From: Sphingobacteriaceae bacterium
GTDB lineage: Bacteria; Bacteroidota; Bacteroidia; B-17B0; Aurantibacillaceae
Direction of reading: 5' to 3'
Assembly (NCBI GenBank): GCA_947480015.1
Contig: CANKBS010000013.1
Span: forward strand, 1-64,000
DNA: 64,000 nt
The notes below the pieces were generated by a model. That model saw nothing but the letters and a program-made list of their open reading frames with translations. It ran no database searches and was not told the origin of the DNA. The position numbers and the translations under genes were made by a program. Of this stretch, positions 8,246 to 17,593 are shown one piece after another; positions within the stretch are counted from its first letter, which is position 1; each line of letters starts with the position of its first letter.

Positions 8246-8253
8246 TAACTTTG
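8246..8253 (+). promoter_or_regulatory. -7 box overlapping the tgt ORF start (TAACTTTG)
   Basis: Exact TAnnTTTG match. Its last three bases are the TTG that the ORF track uses as the tgt start. Transcription from it would begin near 8256-8258, just before the second in-frame TTG (8260). No convincing -33 box is seen. Confidence 0.4.
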
Positions 8254-8259
8254 CAGGAA

Positions 8260-9390
8260 TTGAAATTTAGCCACTTATATACCGATACACAATCGAAAGC
8301 CAGAGCGGGATTAATTGAAACCGACCATGGTCCGATTGAAACTCCCATTTTTATGCCCGTTGGAACCGCCGGTACGGTTAAGGCCGTGCATCAGCGCGAA
8401 TTAAAAAATGATATTGAAGCCCAGATCATTTTAGGAAACACCTACCACCTATATCTGCGTCCGGGTTTAAACGTGATTGAACAAGCCGGTGGCTTACATA
8501 AGTTTAATGGCTGGGATCATCCTATATTAACCGATAGTGGCGGTTATCAGATTTTTTCACTGTCGGCTCAACGCAAATTAAAAGAAGAAGGTGCCACTTT
8601 TAAAAGTCATATCGACGGAAGTAAACATTTTTTTTCGCCCGAAAGTGTGATGGATATACAGCGCACTATTGGGGCCGATATCATGATGGCTTTTGACGAG
8701 TGCACCCCCTACCCTTGCGATTATGCCTATGCTAAAAATTCACTGGCCCTTACGCATCGTTGGTTAGATCGCTGCATCACCCAGTTTAATGAAACAGAGC
8801 CAAAATATGGTTATCATCAGGAATTGTTTCCCATTGTTCAGGGTAGTGTTTATAAGGATTTGCGTGTAGAATCGGCTGAGTACATTGCTTCCAAAAATTG
8901 TTTCGGCAATGCCATAGGTGGTTTAAGTGTGGGTGAGCCGGCCGAAGACATGTATGAAATGACCGAACTGGTGACCAACATTTTACCGGCCGATAAACCC
9001 CGTTATTTAATGGGTGTTGGTACTCCGGTTAATATTTTAGAATGTATTGCTTTGGGTATTGATATGTTTGATTGTGTGATGCCAACCCGTAATGCCCGTC
9101 ATGGCTTGTTATTCACCTCCAATGGTATCATCAATATCCGTAACGAAAAATGGAAGAACGATTTCTCACCCCTTGATGAAAACGGAACCACCTTTGTTGA
9201 TAGTGGTTATTCGAAGGCCTATTTGCGCCATTTATTAACTTGCAACGAATTACTGGCTGCACAAATTGCCAGTGTACATAATTTAGGTTTTTATTTATGG
9301 CTGGTGAAAGAAGCCCGCCGACGCATTATTGATGGTAGTTTTTACGAGTGGAAAAATAAAATGGTGAAACAAGTGGCCCAACGTTTATAA
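8260..9390 (+). CDS. tgt: Queuine/preQ1 tRNA-guanine transglycosylase
   Basis: Tgt exchanges guanine 34 of GUN-anticodon tRNAs for preQ1 in queuosine synthesis. Signatures are ETPIFMPVGTAGTVKAV, the substrate-pocket DSGGYQIFSLS, GGLSVGEP, and DMFDCVMPTRNARHG with the catalytic Asp. The usual zinc site CxCxxC before YLRHL is missing here (DENGTTFVDSGYSKAYLRHL), although the His of SVHNLGFYL remains. I recall this as common in Bacteroidota. No ATG exists near the 5' end: candidates are TTG 8251 (track) and TTG 8260. I chose 8260 because it gives MKF-, as I recall for relatives, and because a -7 box covers 8251. A queuosine-precursor transporter is at 17975. Confidence 0.95.
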   Translation: MKFSHLYTDTQSKARAGLIETDHGPIETPIFMPVGTAGTVKAVHQRELKNDIEAQIILGNTYHLYLRPGLNVIEQAGGLHKFNGWDHPILTDSGGYQIFSLSAQRKLKEEGATFKSHIDGSKHFFSPESVMDIQRTIGADIMMAFDECTPYPCDYAYAKNSLALTHRWLDRCITQFNETEPKYGYHQELFPIVQGSVYKDLRVESAEYIASKNCFGNAIGGLSVGEPAEDMYEMTELVTNILPADKPRYLMGVGTPVNILECIALGIDMFDCVMPTRNARHGLLFTSNGIINIRNEKWKNDFSPLDENGTTFVDSGYSKAYLRHLLTCNELLAAQIASVHNLGFYLWLVKEARRRIIDGSFYEWKNKMVKQVAQRL

Positions 9391-9394
9391 AAGG

Positions 9395-10516
9395 ATGTTA
9401 TTAAAAAAGTTAGATAGATATATTCTGAAGAAGTTCTTAACGACCTTCTTCTTTTCTATTACGCTTATCCTAATGATCTTTATTGTGTTCGACATTAAAG
9501 ATAAACTGGCCACTTTTAGTGGTAACGACATCCCTTTAAAAGAGATCATTTTTGATTATTACTTGATGTTTATTCCGTATTACGGCAATCAGTTTTCACC
9601 CTTATTTATTTTTATCTCCGTTATTTTCTTCACTTCCAAAATGGCCCAACAGACTGAGTTCATAGCCATTTTGTGTTCCGGAACCAGTTTTGCGCGGATC
9701 CTCCGCCCTTATATTATCGGAGCCTTTATTCTTTCTTTTTCTTCCTTAATGCTGAATCATTTTATTTTACCGCGTGCCTTCAAAATTAAAATTGGTTTTG
9801 AAGATAAATGGATTAATAAAAATTACAATAACGACGAACAAAACATCCACCGCAAAATAGGCAGCAATCGTTTATTGTACATAGAGAGTTACGACAATCA
9901 TACCAATACCGCCTATAAGGTGAGCCTGGAAGATGTTGTCGATAACAAACAAGTTTATTTTTTAAGCGCCGACAACATGCACTGGGACAGTCTTTCATCG
10001 GAATGGATCTTAAGTAATGTCAGAGAAAGAAAAATTTTAGTTCAGGACCGGCTCGATACACTGCAGAACACCAAACCCATTTATAAACAAACGAATACTT
10101 ATACGGCCAGTAAAAAACTAAAACTCGAATTTGCACCCATTGATATGTGGCGCGACGAAAGTAAAATTGAAACCAAACCCTTTTTCGAACTGCGCGATTA
10201 CATAGCTCGCGAAAAAGCAAAAGGCTCTAACCGCATTGAATTGTATGAAGTTGAACAGTACCAACGTTCCTCCTTTCCATTTGCCACTTTTATTTTAACC
10301 ATCATTGGGGTTTGTGTGTCCTCACGTAAAGTACGCGGTGGTGTTGGTTTACAAATTGCATTGGGTTTATTTATCAGTTGTATTTACATCATGCTCATGT
10401 ATGTGTTTAAAACCATTGCTACCACGGGCTTTGCATCGCCTCTGCTCGGGGTATGGACCCCCAACATCATCTTTTCCTTTGTGGCCCTTTATTTTTACAA
10501 AAAAGCGCAAAAATGA
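9395..10516 (+). CDS. LptF/LptG (YjgP/YjgQ) family permease
   Basis: The 373-residue protein has three TM helices before (about 15-130) and three after (about 290-370) a periplasmic beta-jellyroll-like domain, the standard LptF/G plan. In LPS export these permeases work with LptB ATPase and LptC to pull LPS from the inner membrane. The N-terminus LDRYILKKFLTTFFFS and the segment SSRKVRGGVGLQIALG are family-typical. It begins 4 bp after tgt, and its TGA overlaps the ATG of the next membrane protein. Whether it is the LptF or LptG equivalent cannot be decided from this sequence. Confidence 0.9.
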   Translation: MLLKKLDRYILKKFLTTFFFSITLILMIFIVFDIKDKLATFSGNDIPLKEIIFDYYLMFIPYYGNQFSPLFIFISVIFFTSKMAQQTEFIAILCSGTSFARILRPYIIGAFILSFSSLMLNHFILPRAFKIKIGFEDKWINKNYNNDEQNIHRKIGSNRLLYIESYDNHTNTAYKVSLEDVVDNKQVYFLSADNMHWDSLSSEWILSNVRERKILVQDRLDTLQNTKPIYKQTNTYTASKKLKLEFAPIDMWRDESKIETKPFFELRDYIAREKAKGSNRIELYEVEQYQRSSFPFATFILTIIGVCVSSRKVRGGVGLQIALGLFISCIYIMLMYVFKTIATTGFASPLLGVWTPNIIFSFVALYFYKKAQK

Positions 10517-12024
10517 CAAACTTTCGTCTCTGGTTTACAACTAAGTATTCACCCTTATCGCAACTCGTAATTATTGGCTTCCTTATTCGAATGGTTTCTG
10601 TGATTTTCAGCAAGGGCTTTGGCTGGCACGACGATCATTTTTTAATTATCGAATCGTCACAAAGCTGGGCCGATGGCTTTGATTACAATAACTGGTTGCC
10701 ATCTGATTCCGATCTATCAAGGCAACCACAAGGACATTCACTTTTCTACATTGGCCTTCATTATTATATTTTTAAATTTTTAAACGTCATAGGTCTAGTA
10801 AATCCACAGGCAAAAATGGTCGTCATTCGATTTTTGCATGCGGTATGGTCACTACTCATCATCACCTATGCATATAAAATAACCGAGCAATACGCCACTA
10901 AAAAAGAAGCCTGGTATGTTGGTGTGTTTGTGACTTTGTTTTGGTTTATGCCATTTATGAGTGTTAGAAATTTGGTGGAATTTGTTTGCGTGCCTCCGGT
11001 GCTCATTGCCATTTATCAACTTAACAAAAAAGAAATCAACTGGAAAAATTTTATGTTCGCGGGTTTATGGCTGGGTATTGCCTTTTCCATACGCTTTCAA
11101 ACAGTATTTATAACGGCGGGTATTGGTTTAGCCTTGCTCCTTCTAAGAAGTTCCTTTAAACATCTAGTCATACTTACCCTCTCATTCTTTGCCGTTGTTA
11201 TTGCCACGCAAGGAGGCGTGGATTATATGATCTGGAAAAAACCCTTCGCTGAGTTTTTATCTTATGTACAATACAACATCGACAATGCCGGTGTGTATGG
11301 CTCCGATAACTGGCACATGTATTTTGATCTTATTTTCGGATTACTTATTCCACCGTTAAGCCTTATTTTGTTTGCCGGTTATTTTTATTCTTGGAAAAAA
11401 ATGGCTTTGATCTTTTGGCCGGTATTTTTTTATCTGGCCTTTCACACCTACTTCCCCAATAAACAAGAGCGTTTTATCATGACCGTCTTACCTTTGATGA
11501 TCATTTCGGGAACCATTGGCATGTTTCTTTTATATGAACAATACAAGGAAAAAATAAACAGAAAACTTTTTCGTTTTTCAAAAATTTTTGTGATTAGTTT
11601 GAATTTCTTATTACTTCCTATCCTCAGCACCTCCTACAGCAAACGCCATCGGGTGGAAGCTATGACCTATTTGTATACGAAGCATGACTCCACTAATTTT
11701 TTTGTGGAAGACAGCAATAAAGAAAATGATTTTTTAATGCCTCCGCTTTTTTACTATGGCAAATGGATTTCTGTATGCGGCATTACAAAACAGTTTACAG
11801 CCGACTCAGCATTGGTTTACTATAATAAGCTGGAACCTAAAATGAAACCTACCTACTTAATTTTTTGGCAAGCCGAAAACTTAAAAGCCAGAGTTGATTC
11901 AGTTAAAAAACGTTTTCCCAATTTACGCTACGAAACCACCATTGAACCCAGTTTGATCGACAAGACTTTGTTTTTCCTGAATCCTTTGAACGATAATCAA
12001 ACGGCATTTATATACCGATTTTAA
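10513..12024 (+). CDS. GT-C membrane mannosyltransferase-like (GT22/Alg9-like)
   Basis: The ORF track starts at 10453 inside the permease. The ATG at 10513 overlaps the permease stop as ATGA and is the natural start, giving 503 residues. The protein has about ten TM helices. An early luminal acidic motif (GWHDDHFLI) and a later NKQERFIMTVLP resemble the HPDE-like and H-K-E-R-F signatures of GT22 mannosyltransferases. Such enzymes take a sugar from a lipid-linked donor outside the cytoplasm. Its neighbours (tgt and the LPS permease) suggest envelope glycan work, but donor and acceptor are unknown. Confidence 0.75.
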   Translation: MTNFRLWFTTKYSPLSQLVIIGFLIRMVSVIFSKGFGWHDDHFLIIESSQSWADGFDYNNWLPSDSDLSRQPQGHSLFYIGLHYYIFKFLNVIGLVNPQAKMVVIRFLHAVWSLLIITYAYKITEQYATKKEAWYVGVFVTLFWFMPFMSVRNLVEFVCVPPVLIAIYQLNKKEINWKNFMFAGLWLGIAFSIRFQTVFITAGIGLALLLLRSSFKHLVILTLSFFAVVIATQGGVDYMIWKKPFAEFLSYVQYNIDNAGVYGSDNWHMYFDLIFGLLIPPLSLILFAGYFYSWKKMALIFWPVFFYLAFHTYFPNKQERFIMTVLPLMIISGTIGMFLLYEQYKEKINRKLFRFSKIFVISLNFLLLPILSTSYSKRHRVEAMTYLYTKHDSTNFFVEDSNKENDFLMPPLFYYGKWISVCGITKQFTADSALVYYNKLEPKMKPTYLIFWQAENLKARVDSVKKRFPNLRYETTIEPSLIDKTLFFLNPLNDNQTAFIYRF

Positions 12025-12043
12025 TTTTCGAAATTTTTCGGTT

Positions 12044-13255
12044 CTAATAAATAAGCAACTTAGAAACTTGCATGCCCGCTTCAGTTTGAATTTTCAATAA
12101 ATACATACCAGCTTTGACGCCTTCCAGATCGATTGAGGTGTTTTGTGATTGAAGGATGGGAGTTCCTTTACTATCTACTAATTCAATGTTTGTGATGGTT
12201 GATTCCGACTCAACATGAAGTAAACTTCCTGATGTTGCGGGATTTGGATAAATCACCAACTTGTTATTATTTTCATTAGAAGTCAAACCAGTTATAGTAC
12301 TTTGATGCATAACCCCTATCGCATCCAGATCAAATCCACCCGATGGATAAGGTGTTGGCCATGGCTCGTTGATTTTATGTTTAAAGGCGTCGTAAGTAGC
12401 ATAGGGCCTCGAAATAGAACCAACCACGTCAATTATTTTCACATGGGTAATGTTATTTATGTTTAGTCCAGAAATACCTTTTAATTCCTCCAAATCAAAA
12501 GGTGTACCGTATCCACCACGGTATTTACCGGCCAGATTATTAAGTTTAGTGGCATCGGTATAACCAAAGCCGGGTGTTTGAACCATGGTATCACTTAAAC
12601 TGGTGGCACAAAACCGGAAAAAATGACTACCATCACTACTTACCTCGACAAATGCTAATTCTAAAAACTGATCATCAAAACTATTTTCAAAAACCGCAAA
12701 GTCAAATCCGGGTCCGTTAGTGATCGGATGCGCAAAACTACAAATGGCAATCCCTCCGTCACCCAAACTAATTACCCCGTTCTCCATGGCTTTTCCGATG
12801 GCCATGCTACTATCGCCCACAGAAGTAAAGCCTAAAGATGGATCAGAAATATCCTGATAACCCCTCGTGATGGTGCAGGATGAAGCCCAGTTGAGAAACA
12901 CCGAACTATCTTTATCAACTGCTGTGCTGCCCGGTATTCCTACTGAAGGCGCAAAAGTTTGAGCCAGGACTGAATAAAAAGAAATAAGTGAAAAAATCAA
13001 AAACAAACTATATTGCCGGTCTTTAAAATTATTTGGTTTATTATAATGGAAGTTCGAATTGTATTCGTCTTTAATGTCCTTTAAACATGTATTGCAAACA
13101 CAAATGGTGAATTTTGAAGAAATAAAACGAAATTCTTCGGCGCTTAATTCAATCTTCGAACAATCGCAGGCCGAGATATTACTTGGATTACAAACAAATT
13201 CGGAGTCGCAACGTGGACAGGCAGATTTAGATATAGTATCTTTTTCTTGGCTCAT
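12044..13255 (-). CDS. Cys-rich CWC-like domain fused to T9SS cargo protein
   Basis: Residues about 13-65 form a cysteine-rich module (CPRCDSEFVC, then CDC, then CVCNTCL) resembling the CWC family, a presumed zinc-binding cytosolic domain. A hydrophobic stretch (SLFLIFSLISFYSVLAQ, about 83-99) follows that looks like a signal peptide but is internal. Then comes a secreted domain (GPGFDFAVFENSF, VEVSSDGSHFF) and a C-terminal type-A T9SS sorting domain (LVIYPNPATSG to SKLLIY). No ATG lies at the junction; only TTG at 13006 could start a short signal peptide. It is either a true fusion or two genes merged by loss of a boundary. Convergent with the GT-C gene, 19 bp apart. Confidence 0.75.
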   Translation of the reverse strand: MSQEKDTISKSACPRCDSEFVCNPSNISACDCSKIELSAEEFRFISSKFTICVCNTCLKDIKDEYNSNFHYNKPNNFKDRQYSLFLIFSLISFYSVLAQTFAPSVGIPGSTAVDKDSSVFLNWASSCTITRGYQDISDPSLGFTSVGDSSMAIGKAMENGVISLGDGGIAICSFAHPITNGPGFDFAVFENSFDDQFLELAFVEVSSDGSHFFRFCATSLSDTMVQTPGFGYTDATKLNNLAGKYRGGYGTPFDLEELKGISGLNINNITHVKIIDVVGSISRPYATYDAFKHKINEPWPTPYPSGGFDLDAIGVMHQSTITGLTSNENNNKLVIYPNPATSGSLLHVESESTITNIELVDSKGTPILQSQNTSIDLEGVKAGMYLLKIQTEAGMQVSKLLIY

Positions 13256-13286
13256 TCAATTTTTGTAAAAAACAGTTGGCTTTGAA

Positions 13287-13294
13287 CAAATATA
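13287..13294 (-). promoter_or_regulatory. -7 box for the CWC-cargo fusion gene (TATATTTG)
   Basis: Exact TAnnTTTG match on the minus strand, 31 bp before the ATG at 13255. The -33 region is T-rich but has no clear TTG. Confidence 0.4.
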
Positions 13295-13372
13295 GCTAAT
13301 TCCGTTAAAAAAACTTGTGAAGCTTATACAGTCGTTTTATAATTATTACATTAGCCTTATATTATTAGCACC

Positions 13373-13645
13373 ATGAAAATTTTCAAATTTGCCGGTATAA
13401 GTCTTATAGTTTTTCTTCTGAGCATTTCCAAAATTTCAGCACAAACGGTTTTTATCACCGAAACCGGTAAAAAATACCACAGTAAAAATTGTAGTCTGGC
13501 TAAAAAAGAAGGCAAGGCTATTTCATTGGTAGAAGCAAAAAAACAAGGTTATACACCTTGCACAGCCTGTGGTGCTGATAAAATCGTAGAGAAGAAAGAG
13601 AAAAAACAAAAAACAGAAAAGCCTGAAAAATCTTCGGGTACCTAA
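13373..13645 (+). CDS. Small secreted protein with H-C-CxxC putative metal site
   Basis: The 90-residue protein has a signal peptide (about 1-23, ending ISAQ) and a compact module with the pattern TGKKYH..NC..........GYTPCTACG. It ends in a very Lys-rich tail (EKKEKKQKTEKPEK). The His/Cys pattern resembles the Ada-like metal-binding module found at the end of some nucleases and small exported proteins, where Cys residues bind zinc. Substrate and partner are unknown. Divergent from the CWC-fusion gene and convergent with the next gene, with only 6 bp between stops. Confidence 0.75.
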   Translation: MKIFKFAGISLIVFLLSISKISAQTVFITETGKKYHSKNCSLAKKEGKAISLVEAKKQGYTPCTACGADKIVEKKEKKQKTEKPEKSSGT

Positions 13646-13651
13646 AGTCAC

Positions 13652-14782
13652 TTACTCTTTTATCCAGCCCACCAAAGTCAGCACTTCGTCCGCATCAACC
13701 GACTGCCAGCCTTGTTTTCCGTAGTTCCATACCGATAGACCTTGCTGGTAACTCTCCGAACCTAAAACCATTTCTTTAACAAAAGCGGCAATATTTTCAC
13801 CCGGCATAAAATTCCGCGATTCAAAATGGAACTTGCCTAAATCTTTTCCGTTTAATTTAATACTACGTCCTTTGCTATCGGCCTTGGTTTCATAACTAAA
13901 GCCATAAACTGGTTTAGTGAAATCAAGTAAATTCACCAGGTTGTTTTTCAGATCAATAAACACTTGTTTATTACCTAAACGCATAATTAACTGATCGCTG
14001 CTTACTACCGAAAGGGTTGCGGCATCCGATTCAGAACTCATGGCAATTTTTCCAACCAGTATGCTTGCTTTTGTATCCACATTTATTTTATAAAAAGATA
14101 ATTCGGTATTATCTTTATTAAAATAGCTGAACAAAAAATTACTGTTATCGATCCAGTACATCGGTGGGTCGGGCACATAGCTAATATTTTTAATGCCTTG
14201 TTGGCCATAACCCGCATCGGCACATAATACAACTTTTGGTTTGCCCTGCGGGTAATAATTGATCTTAAAAGGACTCACGATTTTATCATACTCAACATCA
14301 CGGCCAAATTTAGGTTTAAACAACTGATCTTTTACTTCCCGGTATTGCTTGGCGTTAAAATCATAGATGCTGTAAAATTTTCCTTTAAAAAGATCGTTGG
14401 TATAAAAGATGGCGCTGTCGTTGCTGCACCTTATTAAACCGGCTTTGCCGTCGAACAAGACTGTTTTATCAACCAGATCAATAATGTTACCGATGCCGGT
14501 AATTAAATAACGGTCTTTATAAATGGTATTCTGGCCATTGTCGGTTCGGATATAATCTTTTCCGTCTTTTTTTCCATCAACACTTAGCAATTCATCTCTT
14601 CCAACAAAACTTCCATTTAAAAAATGGTAGGAAAATATTTTCTGTTTGAACTGGCTCTTCCCTTTACCCCCGACACTTTGGACGTGTACCACAATTAAAC
14701 TTTGCTTTAAATTACTTTTAGCAAAACTTTTATGACTAATCAAAAATACAAGCGCTACGAAGATGGCATTTTTAAGATTCAT
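13652..14782 (-). CDS. Secreted protein of unknown function
   Basis: I do not recognise a family. The ORF track starts at 14818, but the ATG at 14782 (MNLKNAIFVALVFLISHKSFA) begins a clean signal peptide and is preferred, giving 376 residues. The body is rich in short beta strands with repeated aromatic-aspartate turns (YSIYDFNAKQYR, FSYFNKDNTELSF, WNYGKQGW), suggesting a beta-propeller or similar all-beta fold. There is no lipobox and no T9SS sorting tail, so it probably stays in the periplasm. The gene ends 6 bp from the small secreted protein on the other strand. Confidence 0.6.
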   Translation of the reverse strand: MNLKNAIFVALVFLISHKSFAKSNLKQSLIVVHVQSVGGKGKSQFKQKIFSYHFLNGSFVGRDELLSVDGKKDGKDYIRTDNGQNTIYKDRYLITGIGNIIDLVDKTVLFDGKAGLIRCSNDSAIFYTNDLFKGKFYSIYDFNAKQYREVKDQLFKPKFGRDVEYDKIVSPFKINYYPQGKPKVVLCADAGYGQQGIKNISYVPDPPMYWIDNSNFLFSYFNKDNTELSFYKINVDTKASILVGKIAMSSESDAATLSVVSSDQLIMRLGNKQVFIDLKNNLVNLLDFTKPVYGFSYETKADSKGRSIKLNGKDLGKFHFESRNFMPGENIAAFVKEMVLGSESYQQGLSVWNYGKQGWQSVDADEVLTLVGWIKE

Positions 14783-14878
14783 GTATTCTGTTTTCACCTT
14801 AAGATTTCTTACCAACATTACTGATAGTGTTATGTGTGGGCCGTGATTTCTAAATGATATTTAAAACAAAAAATATCG

Positions 14879-16027
14879 CTAAGGGAATTTCGCATATAAT
14901 ATATTGGGCCACTGGTAACAATTGTTATTTGTACCAATGGATGCTGATACATCCTGAATGCCATACCAATCTCCAGGAGCAGCACTAGAGGAAGTGCCGT
15001 CGCCATTCGTGTCACCGCCATGGGCATCATCCAGATAACTGGTAAAAAACACACCCGGTAAATTATAACCTTGAATAATGCTTTTGCCATCTCTAAAGGA
15101 AATTTTATTATAACCAATAGAAGGAAGTGTGGCCACTTTAATAATCACATCCTGAGCAATAATTAAGTTTAAGCCGGGTGAAAATGAAGTAGAGCCGGTT
15201 AATACAAAGGGCACTTCTGTTTCAAGCCAACTCACATTAGTGGTTGCTTGATTAGAGGTAGAAGTGAGAAAAATACCGTTCAATTGATTTTTTTCGGCAG
15301 GATTTGCAGGATTGTGAAAAGTATTTGAATTATCGATGCTGTTATGTGGACTCATAAAGATGGGTTTTATGCATCCATAAAAAGTGGAGTTGGTCACCAC
15401 AAAATTCGGATTTTCGCTCGATCGGGCATCCACCACGCCATAGCCGGCATATCCGGTTTCACCGCCGCAATAGGCAAAGGTGCAATGATCAACTGTACCG
15501 TAATGGTACGAATACTCTAAAGTAGGTTGACCCACATTGCTGCTCGGACCTTCACCACCATACATAAACAAACAATATTTAAAACTACAGGTATTGCTGT
15601 TCATGATAATTCCACCCCAATCCAAGCGAGCGGGTGCTGTTAGACTGGCGTCGCCATTATTATCACCACCGTGAGCATCATCTTTGTAAGAAGTAAATAC
15701 GATGGGCTTGTCTGCTGTTCCTTCTGCCATAATTTTTCCTGCAGCCGATACGATAATAGCATTATCACCCACGATGTCTTTAAATTTCACAACGGCACCC
15801 GGCTCAATAGTTAAAGTACTAGTAATTGAAATTTGTCCGACACTAATCACATAAATATTACAAGCCAACCACACCGTAGGTGTAGAAACGTCGCTAGTAA
15901 CGGTAATGACTTGAGGTGTGCAACCCGTTGGCGTAGGGTCAACGACTGGGGTTTCGGTTTTACTTTTTTTACAGGAGAGCAGTGTTACCAAAACAACTGC
16001 AACGAGTGCTAGATTCATTGTTTTCAT
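14879..16027 (-). CDS. Surface lipoprotein with right-handed beta-helix
   Basis: The 382-residue protein has a lipoprotein signal ending in the lipobox VTLLSC (Cys 19), followed by KKSKTE and a Pro/Thr linker. The body has parallel beta-helix features (ITSTLTIEPGAVVKFKD, then NSTFYGCIKPIFM). A calcium-binding-like loop occurs twice: FTSYKDDAHGGDNNGD (about 125) and FTSYLDDAHGGDTNGDG (about 345). It is probably tethered to the outer membrane. Beta-helix proteins often bind or cut polysaccharides, but no catalytic triad is obvious. It lies between an unknown secreted protein and the aminopeptidase with no sign of tight coupling. Confidence 0.7.
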   Translation of the reverse strand: MKTMNLALVAVVLVTLLSCKKSKTETPVVDPTPTGCTPQVITVTSDVSTPTVWLACNIYVISVGQISITSTLTIEPGAVVKFKDIVGDNAIIVSAAGKIMAEGTADKPIVFTSYKDDAHGGDNNGDASLTAPARLDWGGIIMNSNTCSFKYCLFMYGGEGPSSNVGQPTLEYSYHYGTVDHCTFAYCGGETGYAGYGVVDARSSENPNFVVTNSTFYGCIKPIFMSPHNSIDNSNTFHNPANPAEKNQLNGIFLTSTSNQATTNVSWLETEVPFVLTGSTSFSPGLNLIIAQDVIIKVATLPSIGYNKISFRDGKSIIQGYNLPGVFFTSYLDDAHGGDTNGDGTSSSAAPGDWYGIQDVSASIGTNNNCYQWPNILYAKFP

Positions 16028-16065
16028 GATGGCTCGAATTTTAGGGTTTGTTAGTATAAATATAA

Positions 16066-17493
16066 CTACAAATTTTTAAATAAATCAAAAAACAATCTAA
16101 CACCTACCCCCGTACCACCTTTTCCTCGGTAACTGTCTTTTGCCGTTAAAAAGGCAGGGCCTGCGATATCCAAATGGTAATATGGGTAATTGGTGAATTT
16201 ATTTAAAAATTTTCCGGCTGTTATAGCGCCAGCAAAGGGTCCACCTAAATTTTTCTGATCAGCAATATCACTTTTCATTAATTCATCGTACTCGTCCCAA
16301 AACGGAAATTCCGCGATGCGCTCATATACGCTTAAACCACTTTCATGTATTTTGACCTTTTGTTTATCGGACGCAGTACCCATACCGACAATGCCCATTG
16401 GACCAATGGCCGCAGCAGCAGAGCCGGTTAAGGTAGCCACATCAATGGTTAAGCTTGGCTCGTATCGTTTCGCAAAATGTAAGGCATCTGCCAATATCAT
16501 TCTGCCTTCTGCATCCGAATTAAGCATTTCAACGGTGCTTCCATCCATCATCGTAATAATATCACCCGGAGCAAAGGCGTTAAAACCCGGACGGTTATCT
16601 GTAGCCGGAACTAAGGCAATAACATGAACCTTTAATTTTGATTTGGCAATGGCATACATGGCAGCGCCAACCGCTGCAGCCCCCGCCATATCACACTTCA
16701 TCATATCCATACTGTTTGGCGTGGGCTTTAAACTTAATCCACCGGTATCGTATACCACACCTTTACCAACCAATACAAAAGGTTTTTTATTTTTAGCATT
16801 GGCTGGTTTATATTCCATTATACTAAAGGTTGGCTCATCCACACTGCCTGCATTCACTGCTAATAGTCCGCCCATTTTTAATTGGGTAATTTTAGCCTTG
16901 TTATACACGTCCACTTTAAAACCCGCGTCTTTCCCCATTTTTTTAAAGGCATTGGAAAGGTCTGTTGCGTTTAAATGGTTTACGGGTTCGTTCACTAAAT
17001 CACGCGCCAAACAAGTGGCCTCACATACAACATTTAACTCCTTCACCAAACCTGGGTTAATTGTGGTGTTGGCAATAATTACCGAAGCTATGGTGTTTGC
17101 CGATTTATCGGGATGACTGCGGTGACGGTTAAATTGGTAATTGCCCAAAACAATGCCTTCGGCAGCAGCCAATGATAAATGCGACTGTTTGGTTTGATTG
17201 TAAATGTATATCTCTTTGCCTTTATGCGCATTCAAAGCATCGGCTACCGCAGCACCGTGCCGGCGGAGTTCTTCATTGCGTTTATTTTTCTCTTTACTTT
17301 TATCAAGGATATAAATGGAAATATATTTCCCGATATAATTATAGCTCAGTGGCTTTTTATCATCCGCCTTCAAACGAGCTTGAATATAATCGTTTACCTT
17401 ATCCGGTAAACCAAATTCATTTTGAAATTTTTCGGCAATCACCAAAATGTGGGATGGCTCTTTAACTTTGTTGTTGAGTAATATTGGGGTCAT
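16066..17493 (-). CDS. pepA: Leucyl aminopeptidase, peptidase family M17
   Basis: This cytosolic dimetal aminopeptidase removes N-terminal residues from peptides. The C-terminal catalytic domain shows VGKGVVYDTGGLSLKP, DMMKCDMAGAAAV and the M17 signature NSDAEGRMILADALHFA, which together supply the metal ligands and catalytic Lys/Arg. The track start at 17538 adds 15 residues; I prefer the ATG at 17493 (MTPILLNN), giving 475 residues, close to the usual size. The N-terminal macrodomain-like half is poorly conserved, as usual. Transcribed divergently from the fluoride channel gene. Confidence 0.93.
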   Translation of the reverse strand: MTPILLNNKVKEPSHILVIAEKFQNEFGLPDKVNDYIQARLKADDKKPLSYNYIGKYISIYILDKSKEKNKRNEELRRHGAAVADALNAHKGKEIYIYNQTKQSHLSLAAAEGIVLGNYQFNRHRSHPDKSANTIASVIIANTTINPGLVKELNVVCEATCLARDLVNEPVNHLNATDLSNAFKKMGKDAGFKVDVYNKAKITQLKMGGLLAVNAGSVDEPTFSIMEYKPANAKNKKPFVLVGKGVVYDTGGLSLKPTPNSMDMMKCDMAGAAAVGAAMYAIAKSKLKVHVIALVPATDNRPGFNAFAPGDIITMMDGSTVEMLNSDAEGRMILADALHFAKRYEPSLTIDVATLTGSAAAAIGPMGIVGMGTASDKQKVKIHESGLSVYERIAEFPFWDEYDELMKSDIADQKNLGGPFAGAITAGKFLNKFTNYPYYHLDIAGPAFLTAKDSYRGKGGTGVGVRLFFDLFKNL

Positions 17494-17569
17494 AGTGTTT
17501 TTATTGCGTGAAGCGAATATACATAAATAGGGTTTCAAATAAAAGATTAGAGGTTCACCTTTATTCTAT

Positions 17570-17577
17570 TACATTTG
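17570..17577 (+). promoter_or_regulatory. -7 box for crcB (TACATTTG)
   Basis: Exact TAnnTTTG match 16 bp before the crcB ATG. No -33 TTG at normal spacing. The leader is too short to hold a fluoride riboswitch. Confidence 0.45.
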
Positions 17578-17593
17578 AACTTAAATCAGATTC

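Noticed and set aside
16316-17116. Two plus-strand ORFs opposite pepA
   Set aside because: They are shadows of the M17 catalytic domain, which is conserved on the minus strand.
17539-17593. Fluoride riboswitch before crcB
   Set aside because: The space is too short and I see no structured aptamer; only a -7 box fits.
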